Assembly: GCA_030686995.1 (NCBI GenBank)
Contig: CM060680.1
Span: 195,969,322 to 196,033,321, forward strand
Length of the DNA stretch: 64,000 nt
Origin: Artemisia argyi
Lineage: Eukaryota; Streptophyta; Magnoliopsida; Asterales; Asteraceae
Direction of reading: 5' to 3'
Shown: positions 1 through 11,404 of the stretch, piece by piece
How the letters are laid out: each line of letters opens with the position of its first letter
How positions within the stretch are numbered: position 1 is the first letter of the stretch
Notes under the pieces: generated by a model
Seen by the model: only the letters and a program-made list of their open reading frames with translations
The model's database searches: none
What the model was told of the DNA's origin: nothing
Made by a program: the position numbers and the translations under genes

Positions 1-601
1 TCCATCGCCGTTAGGGATTGCGGACAGGCCTATCTCTGTTGGAAGATCATAGAAATGCGAGTTTTGAAAAAAAAATTGTTTATATGTGTTTATTGCGTTT
101 TATTATAGCAGATAATAACAGTTTTGTTTATTAAAACTGATATCTGCTATAATTATGTGCGCGTGAAATAAGTTGTTTTAAATATGCAAGTCGGAAGTGC
201 TTATTTAAAACGGCTTACTTAATAAGCACATATATAGACAGTTATAATACATAAGATGACTAGTTAACTTCATGTTTGTGTTTTTTTTTCTTTTCTTTTT
301 TGTTTGTGGTCATGGAGGATTTTGATCTTTAGATGTACATATATTGTTGAAATGGATAAAACATAGTTTATTTCATGGTATTTCATCTGTTTTACGAGCT
401 TTTGGTTCTCTTACTAATTACTCCACATAATACCAAATTTATCAATGATCAGTTCCTAGCGGCTAGCGATCCACCAAGTTAGCGATCTAAATTTTTAACT
501 CGAGGCATAGACGACGTTCAATAAAACTCGAGACTTTTCAAGATGGTAATTGAAAATTTTACAACATTTCATTACTGTAAGTGTATATCAGTACATGTAA
601 A
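1..601. other. AT-rich intergenic stretch
   Basis: I see no gene here. The sequence is AT-rich with short A and T runs and no open frame worth reporting. It is cut off by the left edge of the window and ends where a small Helitron begins. Confidence 0.5.
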
Positions 602-948
602 TCTTTTATATAATAAAATAAAACCTCAAGTGAGGACTTTTTCATTTCAAAAAATCAAATCATACCTTATTTAGTAATAATTTTATTTAAAAAAAAATTA
701 TTTTCTTATTAGGTAACATTTTATATTTATCTATAACATAACTAAAAGATAAATACAAAAAATATAGATAAGATGCAATTAATAATAAGATTAAATTTTT
801 AAATAATTATCTTTAATAATAAAAAATTATAATTAAACATCATAAATCAAACGAAACAAAGATTAAATTATTTGTTTTTTAATAAATAAAAATATATGAT
901 TCAAAATTTTTTTAAAAAAACCCGCGCGTGCACGGGTATTATAACTAG
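602..948 (+). mobile_element. Non-autonomous Helitron (copy 1)
   Basis: The element starts with TCTTTTATATAATAAAA directly after an A and ends with a GC-rich hairpin (CCCGCGCGTGCACGGG) followed by TATTATAACTAG and a host T. This TC...hairpin...CTAG|T layout, inserted between A and T, is the Helitron signature. It is 347 bp, AT-rich and has no ORF, so it depends on an autonomous Helitron elsewhere. A second copy of the same family lies inverted at 12447-12767 with the same start and end, which fixes both termini. Confidence 0.8.
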
Positions 949-1287
949 TATTCATAGGCAAATTTATTAGTTTGACTCAGTCATCCATTGACTATATAAA
1001 CCTTTAGTGACCAGGCCCAACAAACTGTAGCCCAAAGTAAGGTGATCTACTAGGCTGAAAAAGTATGTTGACATAGCAATTGACCCAGCTTAGACTATCC
1101 TTATCAGTTGGGTTGCCAAACCAATTCAAAGAAAATATATACAAATATAATTTTTTAATCTTTCATCCAATCTTTTCTTATAATCTAGATCATATGACAA
1201 CCTAAGTTGTCAACTCACAATCTGCCACATGTCAATGTTTAATGGCTATATATATTTTTTTAATACTTATCATTATGCGTGGCAATT
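949..1287. other. Intergenic stretch
   Basis: No gene or recognisable element seen. It separates the Helitron from the AACCCG-rich repeat that begins near 1288. Confidence 0.4.
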
Positions 1288-1480
1288 TTTGACCCGACAC
1301 GAAACCCGACCTAAAACCGACACAAAAATTAACATGTTCGGGTTGAGTTTAAATATATTTCGGGTCGAGCTTGGGTCGACACATCTAACCCGTTTATTAA
1401 ATAAGTCAGGCTCGGGTTGAGAAAAATTAAACGGGTCGACCCGCTAACCCGTTTAAGATTTTTTCTTAAATTAAAAATTA
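1288..1480. repeat. AACCCG-rich repeat, left part (interrupted)
   Basis: The stretch is dense in short motifs of the type GACCCGACACG, CGGGTT and AACCCG, which pair with each other and can fold back. Similar AACCCG/CGGGTT-rich sequence resumes at 7328 directly after the copia-like insertion, so this was one element before the insertion. The type of parent transposon cannot be told from the sequence alone. Confidence 0.55.
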
Positions 1481-1646
1481 TGTTACAAAATAATGAACAA
1501 GAACAAGAGAGGAAGAGAGAATTCTTATTAAGTTATCATCAAGGTTACAAGTGGATTGTATATATAGGGTGGATGAATGCATCTCAAACCCTAAAGCCCA
1601 CTAGAGATAAATGTGAATAGACATAAGCCCATTAATATTTACAACA
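1481..1646 (-). repeat. LTR of the copia-like element (3' in element sense)
   Basis: A 166-bp terminal repeat beginning TGTTAC and ending ACAACA on the plus strand, which is TGTTGT...GTAACA in element sense. It contains TATATATA-like sequence usable as a promoter. It appears identical to 7162-7327. Confidence 0.88.
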
Positions 1647-1787
1647 CTCCTCCTTGGATATTCACTGTTTACTATACGCTATAGACCACCTCATTAAAAA
1701 CCTTATCAAGAAAAAACCCATTGGGATAAAAACACTTGATGAAGGTAAAAAGAGTGCGGTGCGCATAATACTCCTCCTCAATTTAAT

Positions 1788-1905
1788 GTATATCTTTCAA
1801 GCATCGCATGCTAATCTTCTAAACGAGTTGCTCGTATACTTTTGTTGGCAACAACTTTAAAATGAAGTCCATCAAATGATGTTACGAATAAGTCCTGCAA
1901 AAATG
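1788..1905 (-). pseudogene. Decayed C-terminal end of a copia pol
   Basis: On the minus strand just upstream of the purine tract, a short reading resembles the last residues of copia polyproteins: a stretch like LLPTKVYEQLV, an in-frame stop, then KISMRCLKDIH and a stop. In the family this corresponds to the end of RNase H (the TKSLPT... ...IGMR motif). It supports a copia origin but cannot encode a working domain. The rest of pol is not recognisable upstream. Confidence 0.5.
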
Positions 1906-2159
1906 ACAAAATATATGTGTAGCTTCCAACCCAATATCAAATCAATTGGTTGGAAAATATACAATGCATGTACAAATATTAAAAGAGAAAAATACAATAA
2001 CTCTCTTGATGCACATTAATTACAAAATTGGCATCCAAACATCAATTGTACTTATGTATGATACTTGAGGGCCAACTATTTCTTTGAGACATGTGCAAAA
2101 GCAATTTATATAATAGTCGTCCAAAATCATTTTGATCCATATATGGATTCATTCAACTT

Positions 2160-5100
2160 TATCAATATAAAGTTATTGAGAACTTTATTAATCGTATCTA
2201 GAGTTGAAGTTGTAAGCCATGCTTGAGACATTACAGATCATTCATGGTATATGAGAGCTCTAATAAAACTCATTTAGAGCGAATTAAATACTTCAATTTT
2301 GATTATCTCGTAAAATATCAATAAGATATTTACATCCACCTTGAGACAATATGTCTTTTAATAATCAACTTTGTGTTTTTGTGAATTTATTTATTCACAA
2401 TTCATGTCTTAAAAGACATAACTTTAGAGCTCTTATTTCACATTCGCACAAAGATTGATGTATATCCAATAAATTTTACACATTCATGTGTATGGACTTC
2501 ATATCCCAATATTTATCGTATTTTTACGATATTGCGTCTTTCCATATTGGCCAATCATTTCCTTGAGCGCGCTTTTGATTTATGATCCTCATTATGCATA
2601 ATAGCAAGCGCTATATTATATGTAAACAAATTTATCGACGTCGTTTATGTTTCGATTCCATATAACTTTAGACATGATATAATTTATTGAGATCTCATTA
2701 GCTATTTGAGGTTCTTTGGAACCTTCATGTCTAGTGTCTCTTTATGAGACAATCATGGGGTCTTTTATACCTCGAACAACCATCTTGTTTTCATGCTCCA
2801 TATTTTTCATCGAGGATTTTATTTGGAATCAATTTTTCAACCATGCTTGAGGCATGTCATAATAAAATAGTGTCCTTGAGGACAATTTCTAATTAGAACA
2901 TGAGTAGCTGAAATTTTTGTTTTTGGCCAACGTTTATTTATGGCTATTAAATTATTCATTGAATAATGAATTCATAAAATTTCCTTCAAGGATCAATAGA
3001 ATATGATAATTCATTCTAGTTTTGCAGCTACTTCTCTCCTCCTGAAGGAATTATCCATCTTCTATATCCCATATATGTGCATTTAGGTGGAGTAATTTGC
3101 ACACAGAAAAATAAAAAATGGGATATGCTTGGTTTATAACCAAAATTAATTATAAAAGGGAGGATTTATAATAACATATTGGCATGATGCTAATTTTGTT
3201 TGTTGTGTATATTATAATATAGCCCCATACAACAACAAAAAATTTCTCTCAATGTCATTGAAAATTTTAAGTAATTCATCGAATATTCATGATGAAATAC
3301 TCACTCTGGAATGTTAGGCTCATTTTGAGCTATTAATCATGCAAACTTGAGGTTGCAATTTGATAACCATTTAGACGATGCATCGATTTTTAAACTCTAA
3401 ATGGTTCATACAATGGATTTTTATTCATACATATATCCATTTATTTTCTTTCCAGAAAATTGAGGAATTGAGTCCCCATTCTAGTTGATAGATTTAATAA
3501 TCAACTTCTTTTGAGAGTTAAAAATATTAGATTGAAGAATCTAATAATTTTATAGTTTTCGCATCATTAATGACTCGCGATGGTATAACCGGTCATGCCA
3601 AAAAATATTATAGTTATTATTGCTCATAAACTTAAGTTTATGGCTGTGATTAGCTTCTACTAATCTTTATACAATGAATGCATGTCGAGGAAGATACAAA
3701 CAAATATAATGCATCCTTAATATTTAACTTCATTTCTCATGACAATTTTATATTTCTTTTACGGAGCAAAATGTGCTAGCATAGATTCTTAAATCTATGA
3801 ATATAGTGTGTAATATCTTTGACACACTTGTATATTGCATACATCACATTGCAGTTTTGCATAAATATCATTTTTGTTTGCTCCTTTCTTATTGTATTTT
3901 TGCCACTAGTAGTGGTTTGTTATTGTCATACTACCTCGACCATAGCATTTACCATGATAAATGATCTTTAACCATTTATCGTTACATTATCACATGCACA
4001 TGAGGATCTCACATTGATCATTTTATCTCATTCACTTGAGGGAATGAACATCTTATGTTGATCATTTTATCACATTCGCTTGAAGGAATGGAGATCTTTA
4101 TGTTGATCATTTCCTTGTTTTATCTTGCAACTTGAGGTTGCATGCTAGTTTCTTTGAATTAACAGGACAATAATTTCTATTCACCACGTCCATAATCACG
4201 ATATCTACATGATCATCGTTATTCAGTCGCATTCAATTGAGTGAATGCAGCAAATTTAGTGAACGGGTTTATCGTGGTTGTTCAAATACCCATTGCTTTG
4301 TTGAGGGAAAAAAAACTTATATCAAAGCATCGTTCTCGATATATGAACATATTCGAGGCATTAACCATCTCATCGCATTTTTTCTTTTCATCATTCAGAT
4401 GTACTACTTAATATTGCGAAAAATTTGCTCGCATTTGCAAGAATTTCTTGCTTATGATAGTCAAATCTTTCATTTAGATTTTGACATACATTTAACGGAT
4501 CTTTCACCGTTATATATTTTATTTTTAATTCAGATCTAACACTGAAATTTTGAGACCGAACTCGCTTATGCTTTTTTTTTTCTTTTGTCTTTTTTTTAAT
4601 GCAACTTGACGTGCATACGATCATAGCGAGATTTTTGAGAATATTACTTGCTTTTGTGTGGTAATGTATCCTTTAGATATTACCATAAATTAACGAATCT
4701 TTTATTGTTAAGCATTCCCTTTTAAGGTCCTCACGAAGAAGACATAAGTTCTCCTTGAATAAAAACTGAATTGACCGAACCAGTTGCTCCCTTTATTGAA
4801 TTGTGAGCCATAATATATATCAAAACAGTTTTCTAAACAAAAATTGTTAGTGTATACAATCTATCAATAACATGCCAAGGTAAAAGGGCTATTAAAAAGC
4901 ATATGCAAAGACACTTCGCAACAAAAAATCATAATCATACTGTGATCATGCATGTACGTAATTAATACAATTTAATCAACAATGGTTACTAAGATTATTT
5001 TTTGAATTAAAAGACGTATTCACTGACATTTTATATTGATGATCACAATTACACTAACTTATAATAAGCATATATTTTCACATATCTAGAAATGTCCAAA

Positions 5101-6039
5101 AAATTCATTAATATGCTCACATATTTTTAATTTAGTAACATACATGATCACTAAAATTGTTTAAAAAAAAACAAATATATTTAATAAACGTAGAGATTTA
5201 CCTTTTTGATATTTAAATTAAAACGTAATATTCCTTTTGTAATTACACCTTAAACTTCATCGTTATCTTCTCGAAAATAAACTACATATTTATAAGTATA
5301 AATTCATTTGTAATCAAAATGTAAGATTCCTTTAAAAACAATATTTATACTCATTGAATATGTTTGACAATGTTATAAAACTCTTTAGATACGGAGGAAA
5401 ACAAAAAAATTATACAATAATATAAACATCTACAATTAAGTAATCATAAGACAAATAATAATAGAATGTAAAAATTCTACGAAAAAAAAATTACGTTATT
5501 TGATTCACTTGAGGGAATCATAATAGAACTTGTGGTTCTAACTTTTTTTTTCTCTACATAACATGAAGTTATGTTCTTGATTCTAGTGATTGGATCATAT
5601 TAGAACTTGAAGTTCTATTTTTTTTTCTAACATAACATGAGGTTATGTTATTGATCCAATTGATCAAACCATATTAGAACTTGAGGTTCTAATGTATTAT
5701 CTCTCACATAACTTGAGGTTATGTTCATCGTAGTAGAACTTGGGGTTCATACTTTTTTTTTTTTTTTACATAACGTGAGGTTATGATATTTTGATTCTCT
5801 TAAGAGAATAATAACTGAACTTGAGGTTCATTAAAAGAGATACAATAACTTGAGGTTACTGTATTTTTTAATTTATTCATTGTAATAAAACTTGAGGTTT
5901 TATTATGAATAAATATAATCATAACATGAGGTTATGATATTGATTCGTGAAAGAATCATATTAGAACTTGAGGTTCTAATTTTTTTTCCTTTTACTCATA
6001 ACTTGAGGTTATGATATTTTTTCAGTCATAACATGAGGT

Positions 6040-6095
<56 letters not shown>

Positions 6096-6420
6096 CATAT
6101 TGATTCTTGAAAGAACCATATTAGAACTTTGAGGTTCTATTTTTTTTTTTTTTTTTTTTCTCAACATAACATGTTGTTATTTTATTTTCTCTTTGTAGTC
6201 ACAAAAGAACATATATTGTTCATAACTTGAGGTTATGATATTTTTTCAGTCATAACATGAGGTTATGATTTTTTTTTTTTTTTCATATTGATTATTGAAA
6301 GAACCATATTAGAACTTTGAGGTTCTATTTTTATTTTTTATTTTTTTCTCAACATAACATGATGTTATTTTATTTTCTCTTTGTAGTCACAAAAGAACAT
6401 ATATTGTTCTTCATAACTAT
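2160..6420. repeat. Array of short covarying hairpins inside the copia-like element
   Basis: Dozens of short inverted repeats follow one another. Many share the centre TTGAG or ATGAG while the arms differ but still pair. Examples: TGCAAC/GTTGCA around TTGAG (4126-4142), ATTAGAAC/GTTCTAAT (5673-5693), TAATAAAAC/GTTTTATTA (5883-5905), ATCATAAC/GTTATGAT around ATGAG (5918-5938), CATGC/GCATG (2842-2856), GCATTCA/TGAATGC around ATTGAG (4229-4248) and TATTAGATT/AATCTAATA around GAAG (3525-3546). The density is highest at 5500-6420. In transcript sense (minus strand) the loops read CUCAA or CUCAU. No ORF explains the pattern. Confidence 0.8.
6045..6095. repeat. Poly-T run of 51 bases
   Basis: An uninterrupted T run inside the hairpin array, which reads as poly-A in element sense. 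It separates two near-copies of the same hairpin block (about 5990-6044 and 6215-6270). Its exact length could be a sequencing artefact. Confidence 0.85.
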
Positions 6421-7161
6421 AAAAGAGTATCAATAGATGAACATGAAAGTAAAAAAATGCAATTCTCTTTATGTAATTACTATTGAACATAAATTGTTCT
6501 TATAAATTACAATAGAGTTTAAAGGATCAATGATACGATGACTTGAGAATTCCATATCTATGTTTCTCTTTTTGTCTTTTATTTAGAGCAAAGTTGCGTG
6601 GACAAAAAAAAACAAGATTCGTATATGCACTAAGATATTGATCAAGAAAACAAAATAGTTCAAACATCATGATTTAAGTGTACCACACAACTTATATATA
6701 GAACAACATATTAACATTATAATGTCTGTAAAACACATTTTCTTGATATTCCAAATATGATAAATTGTTTATTTGTTAACTTGTACAGTAATGTTTAACA
6801 TGTGAATTATGTTTCTTTATATTTGTAATCATGTTACTTTTGTAAGAACCTACGAACATGATAATTCTTTGAAAATTATCTCAAAGTTAATGAAAAAACA
6901 AAGCGGTCTACTAATTTAAACCCACTATTATATGATTCATGAAGTGTAAAATAAATCACATGACCAACTAGCTCAAATAATCAAAGGAATGAGCTTGAAT
7001 ACTTACATACCCAATCGAATCAAAAGACAGTATGTATGTGACTTCAACAAACATGAAACCTGTTTATTTCGTTTTTGGGCTTTCACGTCACTCTTTAACT
7101 AGGAACATCCGAGAATGAAAAGAGAAAACTACTAAAACAATTTTAGAGCGTGCTGATAACG

Positions 7162-7327
7162 TGTTACAAAATAATGAACAAGAACAAGAGAGGAAGAGAG
7201 AATTCTTATTAAGTTATCATCAAGGTTACAAGTGGATTGTATATATAGGGTGGATGAATGCATCTCAAACCCTAAAGCCCACTAGAGATAAATGTGAATA
7301 GACATAAGCCCATTAATATTTACAACA
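7162..7327 (-). repeat. LTR of the copia-like element (5' in element sense)
   Basis: Second 166-bp copy of the terminal repeat, with no difference from 1481-1646 seen by eye. The internal side reads CGTTATCAGCACGCTC on the minus strand, the likely primer binding site. The outer side is followed by the AATTA target duplication. Confidence 0.88.
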
Positions 7328-7665
7328 AATTATTTATATTTTACTATACGGGTTAAATGGGTTAAACGGCTCGAGCCACAAACCCATTTAACCTATTTAA
7401 CTCGTTTAATATGCCAACTTTAGTACTAGTATATAAACGGGTTACATGAGTCAACCCGAAATCCGTTTAACCTATTAAACCTGTGTAACATATTTAACCC
7501 ACCAACCCAAGTATATATACAGGTTAAATGGGTTAGGTTCGGGTTATGTGTAAACATGTTAGAGTTGACATAGCTGACCCGATTATTTAAATGAGTCAGG
7601 TTCGGGTTAGGTTTTCTAACCCATCAACCTGTTAACCCGAACACGATAAATTGGTTAGGTTGGGT
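7328..7665. repeat. AACCCG-rich repeat, right part
   Basis: Continuation of the repeat interrupted at 1480. Motifs such as GGGTTAAATGGGTTAAACGG, AACCCATTTAACC and CAACCCGAAATCCG recur and can pair with each other. No coding sequence. Confidence 0.55.
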
Positions 7666-9754
7666 TGTTGATAAATGGTAAAAAGATATAGATTGGTTAT
7701 ATGTATTAGTTGTGTAGATGAAGAAAAGAGAAAATAATATTTTAATAAGAGATTATTTTGTGATAGATTGTTGATAAAGATAGTCTGGGTTTTCACAATT
7801 TGGGCAAAGAGAAGTGATTGACACACTCCCAAATCTTATTGAGACATTCCATTATACAAGTAGTTAAAGCATGCTATATTTAATGTACAATTTTTTGTTG
7901 CACAGAGTAGAGTGTCCCAATAAATTTTTAGAGTGTTCGAATCATTTCCTATACCGATAACCCTAAAAAACACACCGTGCCTAACCGATTTAAAAACTAA
8001 CGTTTCTTTTCTTTTCACTCTTTTTGTGAAAAGATTAAATATATTATATATTACTCCAAACAAATACGTAGTATATGCAAGTACATACTGCTAGTTCAAG
8101 TGCATTTGGGCATTTCCCAAACACAACTAAACTGCAAGAAAAAAAGATATACATCCACCAGATCATAGCAAACAAAAAATAAACTAGCTATCTATCTGAA
8201 GTAAACAACTAAAGCACACGGTCTGTAAAGGATTCTCCGGACATCATACGGAGCACCATATATCTTGATCTGTATACGAAGGAGCTGTGTCTTACAACTG
8301 AGAATTCATCTTATATGATGAGCAGGACCTTTGTTCGAGTATCATAACATAACTAGACTCTTTTGGTAGGAAAGGAGTGACTTTAGGCCAAGTCTAGGGC
8401 ACAATAAGTTACCTTATTCAGATTACCGAATGATTTATTTGGCCGCAATGACTGTTCTTCCTCACGTGCAATTATGCCCCTGATTAAATATCACCTTGCA
8501 TTAGTTCTTTAAATGAAACACTGATCATTTAGATGCTATCTTGTGGTGGGTAATACTCCGTATATGTGGGAAATTTTATTAGCAACAAAAACAGAATTGT
8601 TTGTTTATTACAGTAGTAGTTAATACGTTGAATATATGATTTTCGTGAATGCAGACACATTTGATGAAGTACATGTGATTTCGTGAATGCAGGATGGAGT
8701 ACATGTCGGCCCTCTAGGAAGAGGTATGCTTGTACTTGGTTTCTCTGCATGAAAAGCTATGGTGTTTAAGATTGCAATTTTTTTTTTTTATGTTAAGTAC
8801 TCGCAAAACTGCTATAAAATAATTAGTACTACACAAAATAGTGCTTGGATTTGCTTGTTTTGTTAAACATGAGAAAAATTCTATCAAAATCATCAATAAG
8901 CTTGTAGGTTGAATATGAAGGTAGGATAGGAAATAGTTCTAATTCCATATCAAAATAAGCAACTTGGAAATAAGCAGCATCCTACCTCCCCACCCGCTTA
9001 TCAGAAATTGTTCCAAAAATAAGCAGAAGCATTTTGGGTGGAATACTAACTGCTTTTGCTGAAAAATTAAGAATCCCAAACACCCCCTTTGTATACATTG
9101 AGCTTCTTACTAAAATGAAACATCTAACTCTTGCTCGTTTGTTGATTCCTGATTTGCTTTTACTGGTCCTGAATCTGCTAGTACTTCACGACTTACTATT
9201 AAACTACTATCGCCATAAATTTAAGCTCCAAAAGGTTTTGCCCAGTGGAATCTAGATGCAGATATAATTCATATATGTTGTTCTATAAGGCTGCTATCCT
9301 TAAAGGCGAAGATGGCACTGCAATGAGCACACAGTTACTTTTATATGTTAACTCCCATCGGCTGATGGTTCAAACCATGGGCTAACCGCAAAACCAGGGG
9401 GCAGCACTTTGTAAATTGCTACCTCGATACCACACTACATTTGTAGACTGCGCATTGCTGTGTTGGATAAAAAACATTAGAGCATCATATGAGAAAGTAT
9501 AAAATTTTCATCAATAAGACATTTTGGAAAGGGTTTTCCAAAATCACGGTGATAACAAGACTGTTGATGAGGTATGTAGAGGCTAATTCATCTGGTTAAT
9601 TGCAAAGTCGTTAAGATGAGATACACTTTTGTGGTACCTGTGTGCATCAAAGACCATATTCTCTCGTCATCCTGTTGAGAAGCATAGCAATATTAATAAA
9701 CTTGAACAAGCATAAAACGAGTCTAACAATCTTGCTTTATATTTTGTTAAACAG
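7666..9754. other. Non-coding stretch before the truncated FLC-like copy
   Basis: No gene recognised. A segment at about 8910-9095 ending CAAACACCCCC resembles the end of a common plant MITE type but lacks a clear partner. A segment near 9559-9600 (ACAAGACTGTTGATGAGGTA) weakly resembles exon 5 of the FLC-like gene and may be a decayed exon of the truncated copy. Confidence 0.35.
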
Positions 9755-10694
9755 GAGAAGAAGTTAACTGAGGATAAAGAAGAACTGAAAAAGCAGGTAT
9801 TTTTTTACGCGCGGTCATTGATGGAGTACTTTCATGTTCTATTTAACAGGGATTTTGGGATAGCTTATCTGCTTATTTTCAAGCACATTAGCAGTCTGAG
9901 AAATTTGAACATCATTTAAAATCTCGTAAACATAATAAATGCAGATTACTTTCTAGATCTTGCTTTTGTTTCTTAAACTCATTTTGGTGGTTCACTTGCA
10001 AAGTTCCGTTTTATCTAATTTCGTAATTTCGGATTATTTACGTTTTTGTGAAAAATATTGCAAACATATTTCATTTGGGTAGTGATATCTCCACATAAGA
10101 ATTTACTTTATACACATAAATTTAGTGGGACCTATATAAATTTTACAAATAAAAGTTATGTGAGCACGACTAAAATTATGTGTATGAAGTAAATTCCTAT
10201 GTGGAGATATCATCTCCCATTTCATTTAAGCCATCCTTCAAAATCGCAAAATAATTTTTTTGGGGAAGATTCTAAACTAAAGTCGCTCTTAATACTAAAT
10301 CCTACCACTTACCATCTCCAATATCATTTAAAATCTTATGAAACATAGAAAATCTAGCATTATTCTTTAGATCTTGCTTTCGTGTACATATATCTACATG
10401 TCTCATCTCATTTTTGTTGCTCATTTTCGAGTTTCATTTACATGTATTGCCCAAACTAGCAAAGAACTTTAGAAATAAGCTTTTTTTATGTTTAAGTATA
10501 TAGTTCAGAACTGAAGCCACAATTAAACAATACTTAAGTAAATAACTGAGTTAGATGTATGCACTTACAGGTCGCATGCATCATCAGCAAAGAAGCTGCA
10601 GAAGGATGATGGCGGTGGAGGTCTCAAAGACCTTGCAACTAACCAGAAAAATGCACCCCGACATCTTGTTACACTCCCTCTTTTCAATGGCTAG
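9755..10694 (+). pseudogene. Truncated 3' copy of the FLC-like MADS gene (exon 6- and 7-like)
   Basis: The plus strand carries a 42-bp exon-6-like segment (9755-9796, reading EKKLTEDKEELKKQ) bounded by ACAG and GTAT. An exon-7-like segment follows an ACAG at 10571. It reads [14 protein letters not shown] and ends in VTLPLFNG and TAG at 10692-10694, like the complete gene on the minus strand at 13965-14081. The match continues into the 3' UTR. The MADS, I and most K exons are absent from the window on this strand. The first 34 bases of the exon-7-like segment put it out of frame unless another acceptor is used. The copy is convergent with the complete gene, with stop codons about 3.3 kb apart. 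It is a partial duplicate, probably not translated. Confidence 0.8.
10077..10218. mobile_element. Mutator-type MITE, 142 bp
   Basis: Terminal inverted repeats of about 45 bp start with GGGTAGTGATATCTCC on the left and, read inverted, GGGAGATGATATCTCC on the right. A perfect 9-bp target duplication ATTTCATTT flanks the element (10068-10076 and 10219-10227). Nine-base duplications are typical of Mutator-like elements. It has no ORF and lies in the intron between the two exon-like segments of the truncated FLC-like copy. Confidence 0.88.
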
Positions 10695-10949
10695 ATCTTC
10701 TCCAGAACAACACATTTCTACCTTAAACAAGAAGCTGAAGCTACTAGCTACAAAGCAAGCAGCCAATAAACCACTGCACGATACTGGTCGATCTATTGAT
10801 TTTTTTTGTTACTGATTCTTATCAGCTGCTTGAGATTCTACATTAACTTTGTTATTCTATAACTCAGTTCATTATATGTAATAAGATTCAATACAGATTT
10901 GCTTATTTTTTTTGCATTTGAAGATATGTTCTATGCAATATCCTATGGT

Positions 10950-11065
10950 CACTACAAGGAAAGGGAACACTGGCTACGAATTTTAGCGAGGACATGAATG
11001 TCCTCGCCAATAACACCACTGGCTTTGAAAGAAAAGTCCTCTCCAATGTCGTCGAAAGTCGCTGT
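10950..11065 (+). mobile_element. CACTA transposon terminus (fragment)
   Basis: The sequence begins CACTACAAGGAAAG, the usual terminal motif of CACTA (En/Spm) elements. It is followed by a subterminal inverted motif GCGAGGACAT...ATGTCCTCGC. No matching TTGTAGTG end was found in the next kilobase, so it appears to be only one end, possibly cut by the palindrome that follows at 11117. Confidence 0.55.
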
Positions 11066-11116
11066 GGGTGTTTGTGTCTGTTGGTGAGATGAGGAGTTAT
11101 TTTATGCTAATGGCTG

Positions 11117-11404
11117 ACACATGCAAGTCTTTATCCTGTAACCAAAAAAGAAAGTAAACATAACAAATTGTACACTTCAAATGTCACTGCCTAGTGACAC
11201 AATCATATTTCTATAGTAAATATTGCAAATCACCCTTTCTTCATGGTGAAGCATTAACATGCTTAACATGCTTCACCATGAAGAAAGGGTGATTTGCAAT
11301 ATTTACTATAGAAATATGATTATGTGTCACTAGGCGGTGATCTTTTAAATGTGTTTGTTATGTTTACCTTCTTTTTTGGTTACAGGAAAAAGCCTCGCAT
11401 GTGT
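11117..11404. repeat. Large near-perfect palindrome (foldback element), 288 bp
   Basis: Two arms of about 135 bp, starting ACACATGC and ending GCATGTGT, meet at a short centre near 11260 (TAACATGCTTAACATGCT). Pairing runs along both arms with few mismatches. The arm segment AATCACCCTTTCTTCATGGTGAAGC also has a close relative at about 13549-13575, just downstream of the FLC-like gene. No clear target duplication was found. A transcript through it would form a long hairpin. Confidence 0.85.

Larger units (their letters stand above)
1481..7327 (-). mobile_element. Copia-like element with identical short LTRs and almost no coding capacity
   Basis: Two direct repeats of 166 bp (1481-1646 and 7162-7327), identical as far as I can read, bound the element. 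A perfect 5-bp target duplication AATTA flanks it (1476-1480 and 7328-7332). Orientation is minus: read on that strand, a purine tract (AGGAGGAG) precedes the downstream LTR at 1647, and TTATCAGCACG follows the upstream LTR near 7150, where a primer binding site resembling the usual TGGTATCAGAGC is expected. The 5.5-kb interior has no gag or pol ORF; only a decayed pol tail near 1788-1900 is recognisable. Most of the interior is short hairpins. Identical LTRs imply recent insertion, so the element was probably mobilised by proteins from another copia element. Confidence 0.85.

Noticed and set aside
4237..4539. 100-codon plus-strand ORF
   Set aside because: It is antisense to the copia-like element, low in complexity, overlapped by another ORF, and without recognisable motifs.
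5500..6420. Possible CRISPR-like array
   Set aside because: Repeats are not identical, spacing is irregular, and the context is a plant retroelement; the units are covarying hairpins.
9559..9600. Exon-5-like segment of the truncated FLC-like copy
   Set aside because: Similarity to exon 5 is weak and splice sites are not clear, so it is mentioned only as a possibility.
10555..10815. 86-codon plus-strand ORF MYALTGRMHHQQ...
   Set aside because: It is an out-of-frame reading of the exon-7-like segment; the same false frame appears opposite exon 7 at 13835-14092.
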